Source of the DNA: Armatimonadota bacterium
Lineage (GTDB): Bacteria; Armatimonadota; UBA5829
Assembly (NCBI GenBank): GCA_012522575.1
Contig: JAAYKE010000129.1
Span: 1 to 35,807, forward strand
DNA length: 35,807 nucleotides
Direction: 5' to 3'
Shown here piece by piece: positions 15,995-24,469 of the stretch. The notes beneath the pieces were generated by a model. That model made no database searches. It was not told the origin of the DNA and worked only from the letters and a program-made list of their open reading frames with translations. The stretch's first letter is position 1; each line of letters starts with the position of its first letter. The position numbers and the translations under genes were made by a program.

Positions 15995-17296
15995 ATGGAT
16001 TGCATTGATAAAATCGAATTGGGACGGTTTCTCCAAGGAACATTGCCGCCGGACAGGATATTGGCGATTGATGAGCACCTGAGCGAGTGCAAAAGCTGCC
16101 GGGCGGCTCTGAGGCGTTCTCCTGTGGTGGCCGGTTTTGCCGCTGATGTGACGGGTTCTAACGACTGTCCTGAATATGAAGATTTGTCGGCTTATGTCGA
16201 TGATACTCTGGATGTGGCACGCGCCGCGTCGATACATGCGCACGCCAATCTTTGTGAAATATGCGCCAGGGATATAGATCGCATTCGTGAACTGAGATCG
16301 CATGCGCTATTGCGGGAAACCGTGGTTGTGAGACCGGGTATGAGCAGAGAGTCCCGCAGAGGCTTTTTCGTCTACTGGCGACAGGCTGTTGCCGCTTTGT
16401 CTCTTGGCGGATTGATCGCCGTGGCGATGTTGTTTGGCAATTCAGGTGATCAGGGAGCCAACAAAGTGCCTCAGATGGTGCATATGCCGCCGATTACGAT
16501 GGCGCTTCCCGCTGTTGAGCCTGAAAAATCTCCCGAACCGACTCAGCCGGAGAGCAATGTAGCTGTTCCCGCACCGCCTCCTTCTGCGGTCAACATAGCG
16601 GAAGATAAACCGAAGCCCGCGCCGGTTGTCACAACCGTCCTGCGGGATGGCAACTATACGGTGACGCGCAGCAACGGCAAGCTGGTGTTTGCCAGAAGCA
16701 ATGGAGCCGATTTGCGAGGCGGAGCCAGGGTCGTTGCGCTTATAGATGAGAAACTGCGCACAGGCAAGATCAAGCCCGCTCAGTCCCTGAAGATCGCCGT
16801 TGCCTCGATTGCGATGCGCAACAGCCATGCGTATGAAGCTCCTCCGAGCGCGCCTCAGTTGGTTTTTCCCGCTGAAAAGATGCTGATTGAGCAGACGCCG
16901 ACTTTCAAATGGTCGCCGGTCGAGTTGGCCGAGGACTATAGAATAAGAATTTTTGATACGTCCGGCCATTTGGTAGCGGAACAGATTGTCACGGACAACA
17001 CCTTCACTGCTGCCGCTCCATTGACAAGAGGACAGGTCTATAGCTGGCGTGTCGGCGTTCGGTTCAGCGAAACCGATCAATGGACGGAATCGGCGGCTGG
17101 CGGATTTGCGATATTGTCAGCGGAGGGTTATGAGACGATAAGCCGCGCTCAAAAGGACTTTGCCGGCTCCCATCTCGCTTTAGGGGCTGCTTATGAATCG
17201 GCAGGGCTTTATGACGAGGCTGCGTCTGAGTATCGATCGCTTCAAAAATCTAACCCGGATTCGAGTCTGGCAAAGAAGCTGCTGGCAAATATGTAA
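15995..17296 (+). CDS. Double zf-HC2 anti-sigma-like membrane protein with extracytoplasmic repeat domain
   Basis: Protein of 433 residues, the presumed partner of the divergent sigma factor upstream. Two zf-HC2 units are visible: C3/H28/C32/C35 and C58/H83/C87/C90, each with HxxxCxxC. A membrane helix covers about 131-147 and is followed by a proline-rich linker. The outer part contains a fibronectin-III-like segment (QTPTFKWSPVELAEDYRIRI, later VYSWRVGVRF). The end is a TPR-like helix pair (LALGAAYESAGLYDEAASEY). The ATG at 15995 follows GAAAGAAG and is chosen over a TTG at 15917, because the zinc site begins there. A terminator follows at 17331. Sensing of an envelope signal through the outer domain is an inference. 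Confidence 0.78.
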   Translation: MDCIDKIELGRFLQGTLPPDRILAIDEHLSECKSCRAALRRSPVVAGFAADVTGSNDCPEYEDLSAYVDDTLDVARAASIHAHANLCEICARDIDRIRELRSHALLRETVVVRPGMSRESRRGFFVYWRQAVAALSLGGLIAVAMLFGNSGDQGANKVPQMVHMPPITMALPAVEPEKSPEPTQPESNVAVPAPPPSAVNIAEDKPKPAPVVTTVLRDGNYTVTRSNGKLVFARSNGADLRGGARVVALIDEKLRTGKIKPAQSLKIAVASIAMRNSHAYEAPPSAPQLVFPAEKMLIEQTPTFKWSPVELAEDYRIRIFDTSGHLVAEQIVTDNTFTAAAPLTRGQVYSWRVGVRFSETDQWTESAAGGFAILSAEGYETISRAQKDFAGSHLALGAAYESAGLYDEAASEYRSLQKSNPDSSLAKKLLANM

Positions 17297-17330
17297 GTTT
17301 ACTGACCATTCTTCTCCTCCCACTTGCAGA

Positions 17331-17370
17331 GAGGTCGGGCCGAGCGCGGTTCCGGCCTCCTTTTTTATTT
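17331..17370 (+). terminator. Rho-independent terminator
   Basis: GAGGTCGGGCC (17331-17341) pairs with GGTTCCGGCCTC (17348-17359), allowing one G-U pair and a loosely paired top, around a GAGCGC loop. The run CTTTTTTATTT follows. It closes the sigma/anti-sigma operon. Confidence 0.75.
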
Positions 17371-17474
17371 AGCCGGGCTGTCGTGGAGCTTAATGAACGT
17401 CTGCCGGGAGGAAAATGCGCAGAGGTTGGCGAAGGGGGATGTACTCCGGCATAAAGCGAGAGGAGCTGAGCCAG

Positions 17475-17960
17475 ATGGTTGAGATCATTGTAGCCCCGGA
17501 GGATCGGCGCGACGAGATTTGGACGCTGTTTCTGGAATACTGCGATGACTTGTCGCAATATGACGGCGAGAAGCGTCCGCAGACTCGCAAGCGATACCCC
17601 TACTTCGACCGCTATTGGGAAAATACAGACTGCGTTCCGTTCCTGGTCACCTACCACAGCGAACCGATCGGCTTCTGCCTTATGTGCGATACGGGAGTTA
17701 GCTATCGAGTTGATGAGTTTTATATCAGGCCGTTGCAACGCAGGCGGGGATTCGGCAAACTGGTGGTAGACTTTGTTAAAGAATACTGCCGCAAACTTGG
17801 ACGGCACGATGTGATGGCAGCTAACGTCTACGTGAACAACGACCCCGCCATAAGATTCTGGCAGTCTGCAGGCTTCAGGGATACGGGGCGACGCATGCGA
17901 ATCAAGAATCTTAGAATGATCGAGACAGAGGCGGATTTGGAGGAGGCCGGACAGCCATAG
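17475..17960 (+). CDS. GNAT-family N-acetyltransferase
   Basis: Acetyl-CoA dependent acetyltransferase of 161 residues. The GNAT core is recognisable: strand FLVTYHSEPIGFCLM, then VDEFYIRPLQRRRGFGKLVV, whose R-R-R-G-F-G-K (about 89-95) is the acetyl-CoA pyrophosphate loop. Motif B-like VYVNNDPAIRFWQSAGF follows at about 118-134. The ATG at 17475 has AGGAG 9 bases upstream; ATGs at 17439 and 17415 would add up to 20 basic residues and have poorer spacing. The acceptor substrate cannot be told. It is convergent with the DUF2961 gene. Confidence 0.88.
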   Translation: MVEIIVAPEDRRDEIWTLFLEYCDDLSQYDGEKRPQTRKRYPYFDRYWENTDCVPFLVTYHSEPIGFCLMCDTGVSYRVDEFYIRPLQRRRGFGKLVVDFVKEYCRKLGRHDVMAANVYVNNDPAIRFWQSAGFRDTGRRMRIKNLRMIETEADLEEAGQP

Positions 17961-17996
17961 CGTCATCGCATGTCAGCCCAGCCTCGGATTGAACCG

Positions 17997-19073
17997 TTAT
18001 ATTTTTTGCCGCCTGTAACCTTCCTCGTAAGGCCTTTTGTCCAGAATATCGGCCACCCTTTCTTCATAAGGAGGCATAGGCTCCAGCGGCTGTCCCGGAG
18101 TTTGATACCAGAACGCCGCAACCGACCAGTCATCGGAGCGTTCATATACATTGATAGAGCCATCCGGCAGGAATCCGCCGCCTATCTGCTGCATATCCAC
18201 CCTGATATCCTGCGCAAAAAAGATGGGATCGGCTATGTGGAAGCGATAGAAACTCGCCAGGGTCTGCCATTTGGAGTTCGGGTCGCAGGCGATATATGGC
18301 GCGCCTGAGTAGAATGAGTAGTGCTCTCCGACGCCCCAGGCAGAGCCTAGATAGTCCTCGGTTCCGGTTCCGCAGATTGTAGGCAGGTCGGTATCGCCAT
18401 CGAGATAGACTTTGAATTCACCCTCTCCCCACCACTGCGGGGATTTGTTGCGAGCACCGATGACACAGCCCAGGAATCTTCCCCTGCCGCGTCTGGTTGG
18501 CAAAATGACGAAGTCGCGAGTCATCTGAGTTGGGTTCTCGCGTCGGAATGCGCAGTGAAAATAGAGCGTATCGTCGGTGATTTGATCACCGATGGTGTAG
18601 TCTGCGCTGTAGTAGAGAGAACCCATCGTGTCCGGCGTTTCATTGGTGAACGTGATTTTGGCGTGTTTGGCAAAGGGCATCTGGAAATAGCTGTTCAGCC
18701 CCACCCCTTCCTGCATGGCCTGCAGGGCGTTGAAGAAATGGTTGGTTCTTCCGTGAGCTATGCCGAAAAAATCGCCTACCGGGCATTCGATCGCCGGTTG
18801 GTCTGCTCCATCCCAGTAAGCTCGAATCACACAGCCTCGGAGCATTTTCGGGCTGAGGTCCATTGTCATCCAGATATGTCTGATCATCCCCGGCCCGTCT
18901 GCATCGAGCAGCGTAGCCGTTTCGCCCGCGTGTATCGTGTGCCAGGCCGCACCTTTTCTGCCGGGGCCAAGATGCGAGGCAGCGGAGCCTGCTTTGCCTT
19001 TGTCGCCCTTTGGGTTTTCAAAAGAAGCAGACCTGCTCCGGATGTCGCAGTATTGCGTCAGGTTTGGCAGCAT
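17997..19073 (-). CDS. DUF2961 / GH172-type glycoside hydrolase
   Basis: Protein of about 358 residues in the DUF2961 family, which includes GH172 enzymes acting on fructofuranosyl and arabinofuranosyl linkages. Typical segments are LLDADGPGMIRHIWMTMD, VGDFFGIAHGRTNHFFNALQ, GEGEFKVYLDGDTDLPTICG and GTEDYLGSAWGVGEHYSF. No signal peptide is evident, so it is probably cytoplasmic and would act on imported oligosaccharides. The ATG near 19073 is preceded by GGAGG; a TTG at 19112 would add 13 residues. A promoter with a perfect -10 lies upstream. It is divergent from the candidate selenoprotein gene. Confidence 0.87.
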   Translation of the reverse strand: MLPNLTQYCDIRSRSASFENPKGDKGKAGSAASHLGPGRKGAAWHTIHAGETATLLDADGPGMIRHIWMTMDLSPKMLRGCVIRAYWDGADQPAIECPVGDFFGIAHGRTNHFFNALQAMQEGVGLNSYFQMPFAKHAKITFTNETPDTMGSLYYSADYTIGDQITDDTLYFHCAFRRENPTQMTRDFVILPTRRGRGRFLGCVIGARNKSPQWWGEGEFKVYLDGDTDLPTICGTGTEDYLGSAWGVGEHYSFYSGAPYIACDPNSKWQTLASFYRFHIADPIFFAQDIRVDMQQIGGGFLPDGSINVYERSDDWSVAAFWYQTPGQPLEPMPPYEERVADILDKRPYEEGYRRQKI

Positions 19074-19097
19074 AACCACCTCCGTAAATCGGTTTTG

Positions 19098-19125
19098 ATT
19101 ATAATGACACAATCCGCGTGTTCAA
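19098..19125 (-). promoter_or_regulatory. Promoter of the DUF2961 gene
   Basis: Minus strand: TTGAAC (19120-19125), 16 bases, TATAAT (19098-19103), about 25 bases before the start codon. Confidence 0.6.
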
Positions 19126-19178
19126 TCAAGTGAATGGCGGGTATATATGAGGCAGTTTTTAATATGGAGGTATATGAA

Positions 19179-19754
19179 ATGATCGAGCAATTGATCTGGC
19201 ATTCGTCGCTCGAAGAGGCCAGAGTCGAAGCGCAGGAAACGAACAAGGATCTATTTATCGACCTGTACAACCCCGGGTGATATGGTTGCCGGTATATGGA
19301 AGCCTACACATATCCGGACCCGCGCGTGTCGCGGTTAATCAACCAGCATGTAGTTGCAGTACAGATCAACGTCAAGGAAAACCCGGATGCCCCGGCCAGA
19401 TATCACGCTCAGTGGACTCCGGCGATAATGTATCAGGACGCCACAGGAAGAGAATTCCGCCGATCTTTTGGGCCGTTGAACGCGGATCAGTTTTTGGCGG
19501 AGTTCGCTATGGCTCACGCGCTGCGTCATTATCATGACTCACACTTTGAGAAGTCGATAGCTCTCCTTGAGAACGCGCTGGAGTACACAAAAATCGACCC
19601 GGAACGCCACGCCGAGAACCTGTATTGGATCGGCCCGGCAAAATATGAACACTCCGGCGATGTCGACGAGCTTATCGCAGGTTTCAAAGTTCTTCAGAGG
19701 ACTTATTCAAACAGCGACTGGGCCAAAAGGTCGAGACAACTTAAAACCAGTTGA
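19179..19754 (+). CDS. Candidate thioredoxin-fold selenoprotein (in-frame UGA in a UxxC motif)
   Basis: Read from the ATG at 19179 (GGAGG at 19166-19170), the frame runs 33 codons, meets TGA at 19278-19280, then continues open without a break to 19754, 191 codons in all. Around the TGA the protein reads DLFIDLYNPG-(UGA)-YGCRYMEAYTYPDPRV. This aligns with thioredoxin-like proteins where a CxxC motif follows the first long strand, so the UGA takes the place of the first redox cysteine (U34-Y-G-C37). The cis-proline loop is present (QWTPAIMYQD, P81). The C-terminal third is helical and TPR-like (KSIALLENALEYTKIDPER). A stem-loop with bacterial SECIS features starts 8 bases after the UGA. Gene finders would instead start at the internal ATG 19296 and lose the active site. 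Alternatives are a recent nonsense mutation or a sequencing error. No sel genes are in the window. Confidence 0.75.
19289..19317 (+). promoter_or_regulatory. Candidate bacterial SECIS hairpin
   Basis: CCGG (19289-19292), a single bulged U (19293) and AUAUG (19294-19298) pair fully with CAUAU and CCGG (19309-19317). That makes nine pairs with no mismatch, closing a 10-base loop GAAGCCUACA. The loop opens with G, 18 bases after the UGA. A bulged U, an apical-loop G and this spacing are features of bacterial SECIS elements such as that of fdhF. Confidence 0.65.
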
Positions 19755-19820
19755 CAAATAAATCGGTCGCCTCGGTCTATTAGCGGGCGTGTTTGTCGAG
19801 GATGCAGGGTTGGCGTGATC

Positions 19821-19849
19821 TTGACTTGACGCATAGCGGATGATAACCT
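19821..19849 (+). promoter_or_regulatory. Possible promoter giving a leaderless methyltransferase mRNA
   Basis: TTGACT (19821-19826), 17 bases and TAACCT (19844-19849) with an upstream TG (extended -10). Only six bases separate the -10 from the ATG at 19856, which has no ribosome-binding site, so the transcript may begin at or beside the start codon. Confidence 0.4.
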
Positions 19850-19855
19850 AATCGC

Positions 19856-21895
19856 ATGCCAAGATCAAACAGCCCGGGACGCCTAGCGACACGCCTTGCT
19901 ATAGTTGCGCGGGATATCGCGGAAGTGCATGGAGATCTCCGCGCGCAGACCGCCGCGTATGCGCTGTTGATGTGTCGCTGGGACACGGCGACCGATGTTT
20001 GCGGACTGCTGGATGGCTTCGATGATACTCAGGCCATAAGCCGAATTGAGAATGCACTGGACTGCCGCGAAGTCGATGAAACCCGGTTGTTTTACGAGGA
20101 CTCCGGTCGAGACGCGGCAGTCTATTTTTATGAGAGTTTTCTGAGGGCCTATGACCCGGAGCGATCAAAAAAACGCGGGGTTGTCTATACGCCGCCGGAA
20201 GTGATCGGTTGTATGGTTGATGGCGTAGAGGTGATTCTGCGCGACAGTTTAGGCGTGGGAATTGAAGAGGCAAAGGTTATCGACCCTTGCTGCGGAGTTG
20301 GAGCTTTTCTGCGATTCATCGAGCTTCGAGAACGTCAGCCACATAAGATGGTCGGAGTGGAGCTTATGCCCGCGGCGTGCGCGATTGCCCAAACTTTGCT
20401 TAAAAAGGCGGAGATAAGGCAAGTTGACTGGCTTTCGGAAGCATTCGACTATGATACAGGCGGCCCTATCGTTATACTCGGCAACCCGCCTTACTCCGGC
20501 CACTCCTCAAACGCAGGCAAAATTGCCGATCTGATGCGCAACTACCGCGAGGGAATTGCGGAAAGAAATCCCAAGTGGCTCCAGGATGATTATGTAAAGT
20601 TCATTCGAATGGCCCAGCATCATATCGAGAAAGCCGGGCGCGGCATTGTGGCCTTTATAACCAACCACAGCTACCTTTTCAATCCCACTTTCAAAGGGAT
20701 GCGATCGAGTCTGGCGGCGACCTTTGACGATATCCGCATTATCGACCTCGGCGGCAACATAAAGCAGCGGGGAGCCGCTGAAGAAAACGTTTTTCCGATC
20801 CAAGTTGGTGTTGCCATCGCTTTCTTCGTCAGAACCGGCAGGGGAGGATCTTCGATTCGATATGCGAACGTGACCGGAAGCCGGGAGGAGAAACTTAGGG
20901 CGGTGGAATCTTTTGATGTTCGAAACGGGACGTGGTCGGAGGTGTCGCCGATTGAACCCTTTCATTTGTTCATCGCACAGGATAGCAACCTGGCGCAGGA
21001 ATACTACGGCTTTTGTTCGATGTTCGAAATATATCTGACCAGCGTCATCGGGTTCGTCACCTCGCGAGACAAATTCGCGATTGGGCTCAGTCGACAGGAA
21101 GTGCTGGATCGCATAGGGCTGCTGAGAGATGGGGACGTGAGCGATGAGGAGCTTCGTGAAAAATACGGCGTCGGGGACCTCGATATTGACGCCGCACGCA
21201 GCCTGCTGAGAGATGATCCCGATTGGGAGATGCGGGTTGTCGAGGTGTTGTATCGTCCGTTTGATTACAGGTGGGCATATCATTGCCCTGTGATTATGGA
21301 AAGGCCGAGGCTGCCATTGATGGGGCTTATAAATGCCGAATACCCTGCGATTGCGGTCGGTCGCGCCGGTCGAGTGACGGGATCGGATGAATGGGATGTA
21401 GTATTCGCTGCGGATCGTCCGACTGATCTGAATTTGTTCAGACGCGGCGGGGCCAGGCTGTTTCCCGGATATATTGATAACTGCGGTCAGCGTCAATCGA
21501 ATGTGAAAATGCCCTGCGACGATCCGACTGCGCTGACATCGTTTATATATGCAATACTGCACAGCGGCAGATATCGAGCGCGCTATGCGGAGTTTTTGCG
21601 TGCGGACTATCCGAGAATTCCCATCCCTGAGGATCAATCTAAACTCCAGGCGTTGGCGCATCTGGGCAGCAGGCTATTTGATGTGCATTTGATGCGCGAA
21701 GGCGTCGATTTGGGCGTATGGGAAGCCGATGAAAAGGTGCGCATCGGAGGCTATGTGCTGCCTGATAAATATATAAATGACAGGGCGGCGGCAGGCTCCG
21801 ATCGGCAAATAGACAGGCTAAAATCGCTGATCAGAGAGAGTTTAATTATCAGGAAACAAATCGATGACGCGGTGGCGGAGGTCGGATTGTGGTAA
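19856..21895 (+). CDS. Orphan type ISP-like N6-adenine DNA methyltransferase
   Basis: Protein of 679 residues with the methyltransferase and target-recognition parts of type ISP (LlaBIII-like) restriction-modification enzymes. Seen in order: a helical N-terminal segment, KKRGVVYTPPEVIGCMV at about 106-121, SAM-binding motif I VIDPCCGVGAFL (about 141-152) and the catalytic NPPY motif in ILGNPPYSG (N210-Y213). Further on come AFITNHSYLFNPTFKGMR and the family-typical VLYRPFDYRWAYH. The last 200 residues would recognise DNA. The nuclease and helicase domains of a full ISP enzyme are absent and no restriction gene is adjacent. It may be a solitary regulatory methyltransferase or the modification remnant of a system. 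The methylated sequence cannot be predicted by eye. Confidence 0.85.
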   Translation: MPRSNSPGRLATRLAIVARDIAEVHGDLRAQTAAYALLMCRWDTATDVCGLLDGFDDTQAISRIENALDCREVDETRLFYEDSGRDAAVYFYESFLRAYDPERSKKRGVVYTPPEVIGCMVDGVEVILRDSLGVGIEEAKVIDPCCGVGAFLRFIELRERQPHKMVGVELMPAACAIAQTLLKKAEIRQVDWLSEAFDYDTGGPIVILGNPPYSGHSSNAGKIADLMRNYREGIAERNPKWLQDDYVKFIRMAQHHIEKAGRGIVAFITNHSYLFNPTFKGMRSSLAATFDDIRIIDLGGNIKQRGAAEENVFPIQVGVAIAFFVRTGRGGSSIRYANVTGSREEKLRAVESFDVRNGTWSEVSPIEPFHLFIAQDSNLAQEYYGFCSMFEIYLTSVIGFVTSRDKFAIGLSRQEVLDRIGLLRDGDVSDEELREKYGVGDLDIDAARSLLRDDPDWEMRVVEVLYRPFDYRWAYHCPVIMERPRLPLMGLINAEYPAIAVGRAGRVTGSDEWDVVFAADRPTDLNLFRRGGARLFPGYIDNCGQRQSNVKMPCDDPTALTSFIYAILHSGRYRARYAEFLRADYPRIPIPEDQSKLQALAHLGSRLFDVHLMREGVDLGVWEADEKVRIGGYVLPDKYINDRAAAGSDRQIDRLKSLIRESLIIRKQIDDAVAEVGLW

Positions 21896-21982
21896 GACGG
21901 CGCGTATATGGCCGAATATATTTTTCGGCGACGGTTGCATAGAACCGGGGCTGCTAGTAAGATGAGGAGGAGAATTTCGCAG

Positions 21983-24442
21983 ATGGGGGACGTTGTGAAA
22001 ACATTTACAGTAGCTATTGTGATGGCGGTTTTATTACTGCCTGCCCTGCCAGGCTTGGGACAGGAGGCGCAAATGCAATGGAAAGATGATTTCAAGCGAC
22101 AGCCTTTGGCATCCAGGCCAAAGATTGAGGCTCGATATTCGAGAGCAGCCCGCGACCGCGCAGAAATAGAGGCGCAAAACTATGTAATAGCCCTGGATTT
22201 GAAAGCCGAATCCGGCCAGCGTATGCGCGAATTCAAGCCAATGCCGAGTTTGGGCAGCGTGAACTTGCTAAAAAGCAACGGAGCTTATCTTCGCCTCACA
22301 GATTCCGCCGGCGACGTTTTCACATCATTGAATACAAAAACTCCATCACGCATAAATATATACCGTCGAGGGCCGTATTATATCGAGACTCACTGGCTGG
22401 ATGTGCAGTTGACAAATGACCGCGGCGATGTTGCGCCTGTTAAGGGCGAGGTGGTCTTTTATTCGTATCCTGAAAAAACGCACGTCGGCGTGATTTTGCA
22501 TGTTGTTGAACCCATTGAAGTGAAAAGCGCGGGCATGGTATTTGACTTTAATGCGGTGACGTGCGCGACTCCCTCTGAAAATTCCGTGTGCCCGACCAGT
22601 TTCTTCCTGCTTAAACGGGACGATAAGTCCCCGAGTTGCGCTCTGCTGTATCCTGTGCCGTCCGGGGTCGATGATGTCACGGTGGAAAAAATCGATCAGG
22701 GAGTGCGGGTGTGCAACTTTGTGTATAACGGTGAGCTGCACGATGGCGCTGCCGCACAATGGGGTGAAGGGGATAAGACGACGGCGTATTTCGAACTGTT
22801 CCCTCTGGCGAAAAGTCAGACATCTGAGGAGTTGGAAGCCGAGCTAAAGCCCTTGATCTCAACTTCGATAACCGCGACAAACGGCAGGTCTCTTGGCTAT
22901 GATCCGATTCGCGGCTGCTATACGCTGCAGACAGATAACCCGGGTGACTTTAATTATCATTTTTATGAAAATAAGAACGACTACGAAACTGCGTCATTCG
23001 GCATTGAGAATAATAATATAGACCGCAAAGTCTATGTATTGCACGAGACGCGCAAACAAGCAGGCTCTGTGGAATGCGGCGTTTTGCTGGACGAGCAGGG
23101 ATATAAGCTGCCTGTGACCGTGCAAATCTCCAAAAACTTTTCATGTGAGGTCGAGGAGCCATTTTATAACCCCAAGGATACGCCGTTTTCCGAGACCATT
23201 TTCCCGCTGTATTTGAAGGCCGGGGAAAATCGCAAACTGCACAGCCTGCATCTTTATCAGAACTGGGGCGCGCATCCGCTGAAGCAATTCTCCTCGCTGG
23301 GCGCGTGGATGGATTATTTTCACATGTCAACAGGGGTGACGGAGACCACGTGTTACGTGCCGTTCCTGTTCGCGGGGCTGCCGGGGGTTACAATAGCCGA
23401 CTTTCGCCCTATGAGCCAGATAATGTGGGACAGCCAGCCTCAGCACGACAACATCGCGGGTCACAGTTTTCTGAGATATCTGGACGCGGAAAACAAGTGG
23501 CATTTCATTGAATATACGGGGACCACTTTCCGCAGCACCGGGCCGAACTGGGCGGATATGAGCATGAGCTATCTCTCTGATGATGGCAGGGCCAAGGTAA
23601 ATATAGACGTATTCGAAGCGCCGCAGGCCGATGAATTGCGTAACTTTGTCCATCTTCGAGTTGATTTCTTGGACACCATTGCGCCCAAGGACGGCAATAT
23701 TGCGGAGAATGTGCGCCTGTTGATGATCGCGTCCTGGGTGCAGGGCATGCGTTATACCAACGTGGCTTTTGGCGGCCCGACGGGCAATGCGACGGTGACG
23801 CCGATCAAGCTAAATGATCTGTTCACCGTAAACGCAGCGCCGATACCGGCGGAAAACGGCTGGGCGGCGGCGTATCCTGACGTGCGAGGCGCGAACGCAT
23901 ATATCGTGCGCAGATTCGAAGGCAAAATTGCAGGCAAGCCAGTCAAGCCCGGGGTGTCGCTGATCGGCAAAAAAGACGGCAACACGGAGCTGTATCTCGT
24001 CCCGATTGCTGATGCAAAGGAGATTGTCGCGGGGGATTATCTGGATATCGACCTGATTTTGATGCCCTATGGCGGAGGAACTCAGGACGAAAAACCTGCT
24101 CAGAAGTGCGCCAATGATTTCGGAGCCAACGCTCCAAAAATCACATCAGTCACCACAGGAGCTAAAATCAGCGATTTCCCGACTCGTATCGCGCTGGATT
24201 CAAAAGGGCGCGCTGAGTTCAGCGTGACAGGCGGCGTTGACTGCATCCCGATTATTGTGGAGGGCGCGAAGGACTACGCATCGCTGCGGCTATACAACGC
24301 GGATGGCGCAAAGAAAATCATCGAACTTTCGCGTGAAGGTGAGAAGGACGGCTATCAGGTTTTCGCCAAAGAAGACGGGACGTTCGGGTATGTGTTTCTG
24401 GTAGAATCGGACGGCAAAGAGCATAAATATGTAGCGGAGTAA
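21983..24442 (+). CDS. Large secreted protein of unknown family
   Basis: Exported protein of about 819 residues. The ATG at 21983 follows GAGGAGGAG and opens a signal peptide (about 1-30); a GTG at 21995 is nearly as good. The body is beta-rich, with segments such as YYIETHWLDVQLTNDRGDVA, VGVILHVVEPIEVKSAGMVF and a tryptophan-rich middle (YQNWGAHPLKQFSSLGAWMD). It reads like the multi-domain beta-sandwich proteins that accompany polysaccharide lyases or hydrolases, but I recognise no catalytic motif or named domain. It ends 27 bases before the GH106-like gene on the same strand, so the two probably form an operon for glycan use. Confidence 0.75.
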   Translation: MGDVVKTFTVAIVMAVLLLPALPGLGQEAQMQWKDDFKRQPLASRPKIEARYSRAARDRAEIEAQNYVIALDLKAESGQRMREFKPMPSLGSVNLLKSNGAYLRLTDSAGDVFTSLNTKTPSRINIYRRGPYYIETHWLDVQLTNDRGDVAPVKGEVVFYSYPEKTHVGVILHVVEPIEVKSAGMVFDFNAVTCATPSENSVCPTSFFLLKRDDKSPSCALLYPVPSGVDDVTVEKIDQGVRVCNFVYNGELHDGAAAQWGEGDKTTAYFELFPLAKSQTSEELEAELKPLISTSITATNGRSLGYDPIRGCYTLQTDNPGDFNYHFYENKNDYETASFGIENNNIDRKVYVLHETRKQAGSVECGVLLDEQGYKLPVTVQISKNFSCEVEEPFYNPKDTPFSETIFPLYLKAGENRKLHSLHLYQNWGAHPLKQFSSLGAWMDYFHMSTGVTETTCYVPFLFAGLPGVTIADFRPMSQIMWDSQPQHDNIAGHSFLRYLDAENKWHFIEYTGTTFRSTGPNWADMSMSYLSDDGRAKVNIDVFEAPQADELRNFVHLRVDFLDTIAPKDGNIAENVRLLMIASWVQGMRYTNVAFGGPTGNATVTPIKLNDLFTVNAAPIPAENGWAAAYPDVRGANAYIVRRFEGKIAGKPVKPGVSLIGKKDGNTELYLVPIADAKEIVAGDYLDIDLILMPYGGGTQDEKPAQKCANDFGANAPKITSVTTGAKISDFPTRIALDSKGRAEFSVTGGVDCIPIIVEGAKDYASLRLYNADGAKKIIELSREGEKDGYQVFAKEDGTFGYVFLVESDGKEHKYVAE

Positions 24443-24469
24443 GCAAACGCTGCTCAGGAAATATAGAAT

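Noticed and set aside
19278-19280. Genome-wide reassignment of UGA to an amino acid
   Set aside because: Several genes here end properly at TGA, for example at 1007-1009, 14127-14129 and 15885-15887, followed by non-coding sequence or overlaps.
20507-21661. 384-codon antisense frame opposite the methyltransferase
   Set aside because: The plus strand carries the conserved methyltransferase motifs; the antisense product is arginine/serine/proline rich without any domain.
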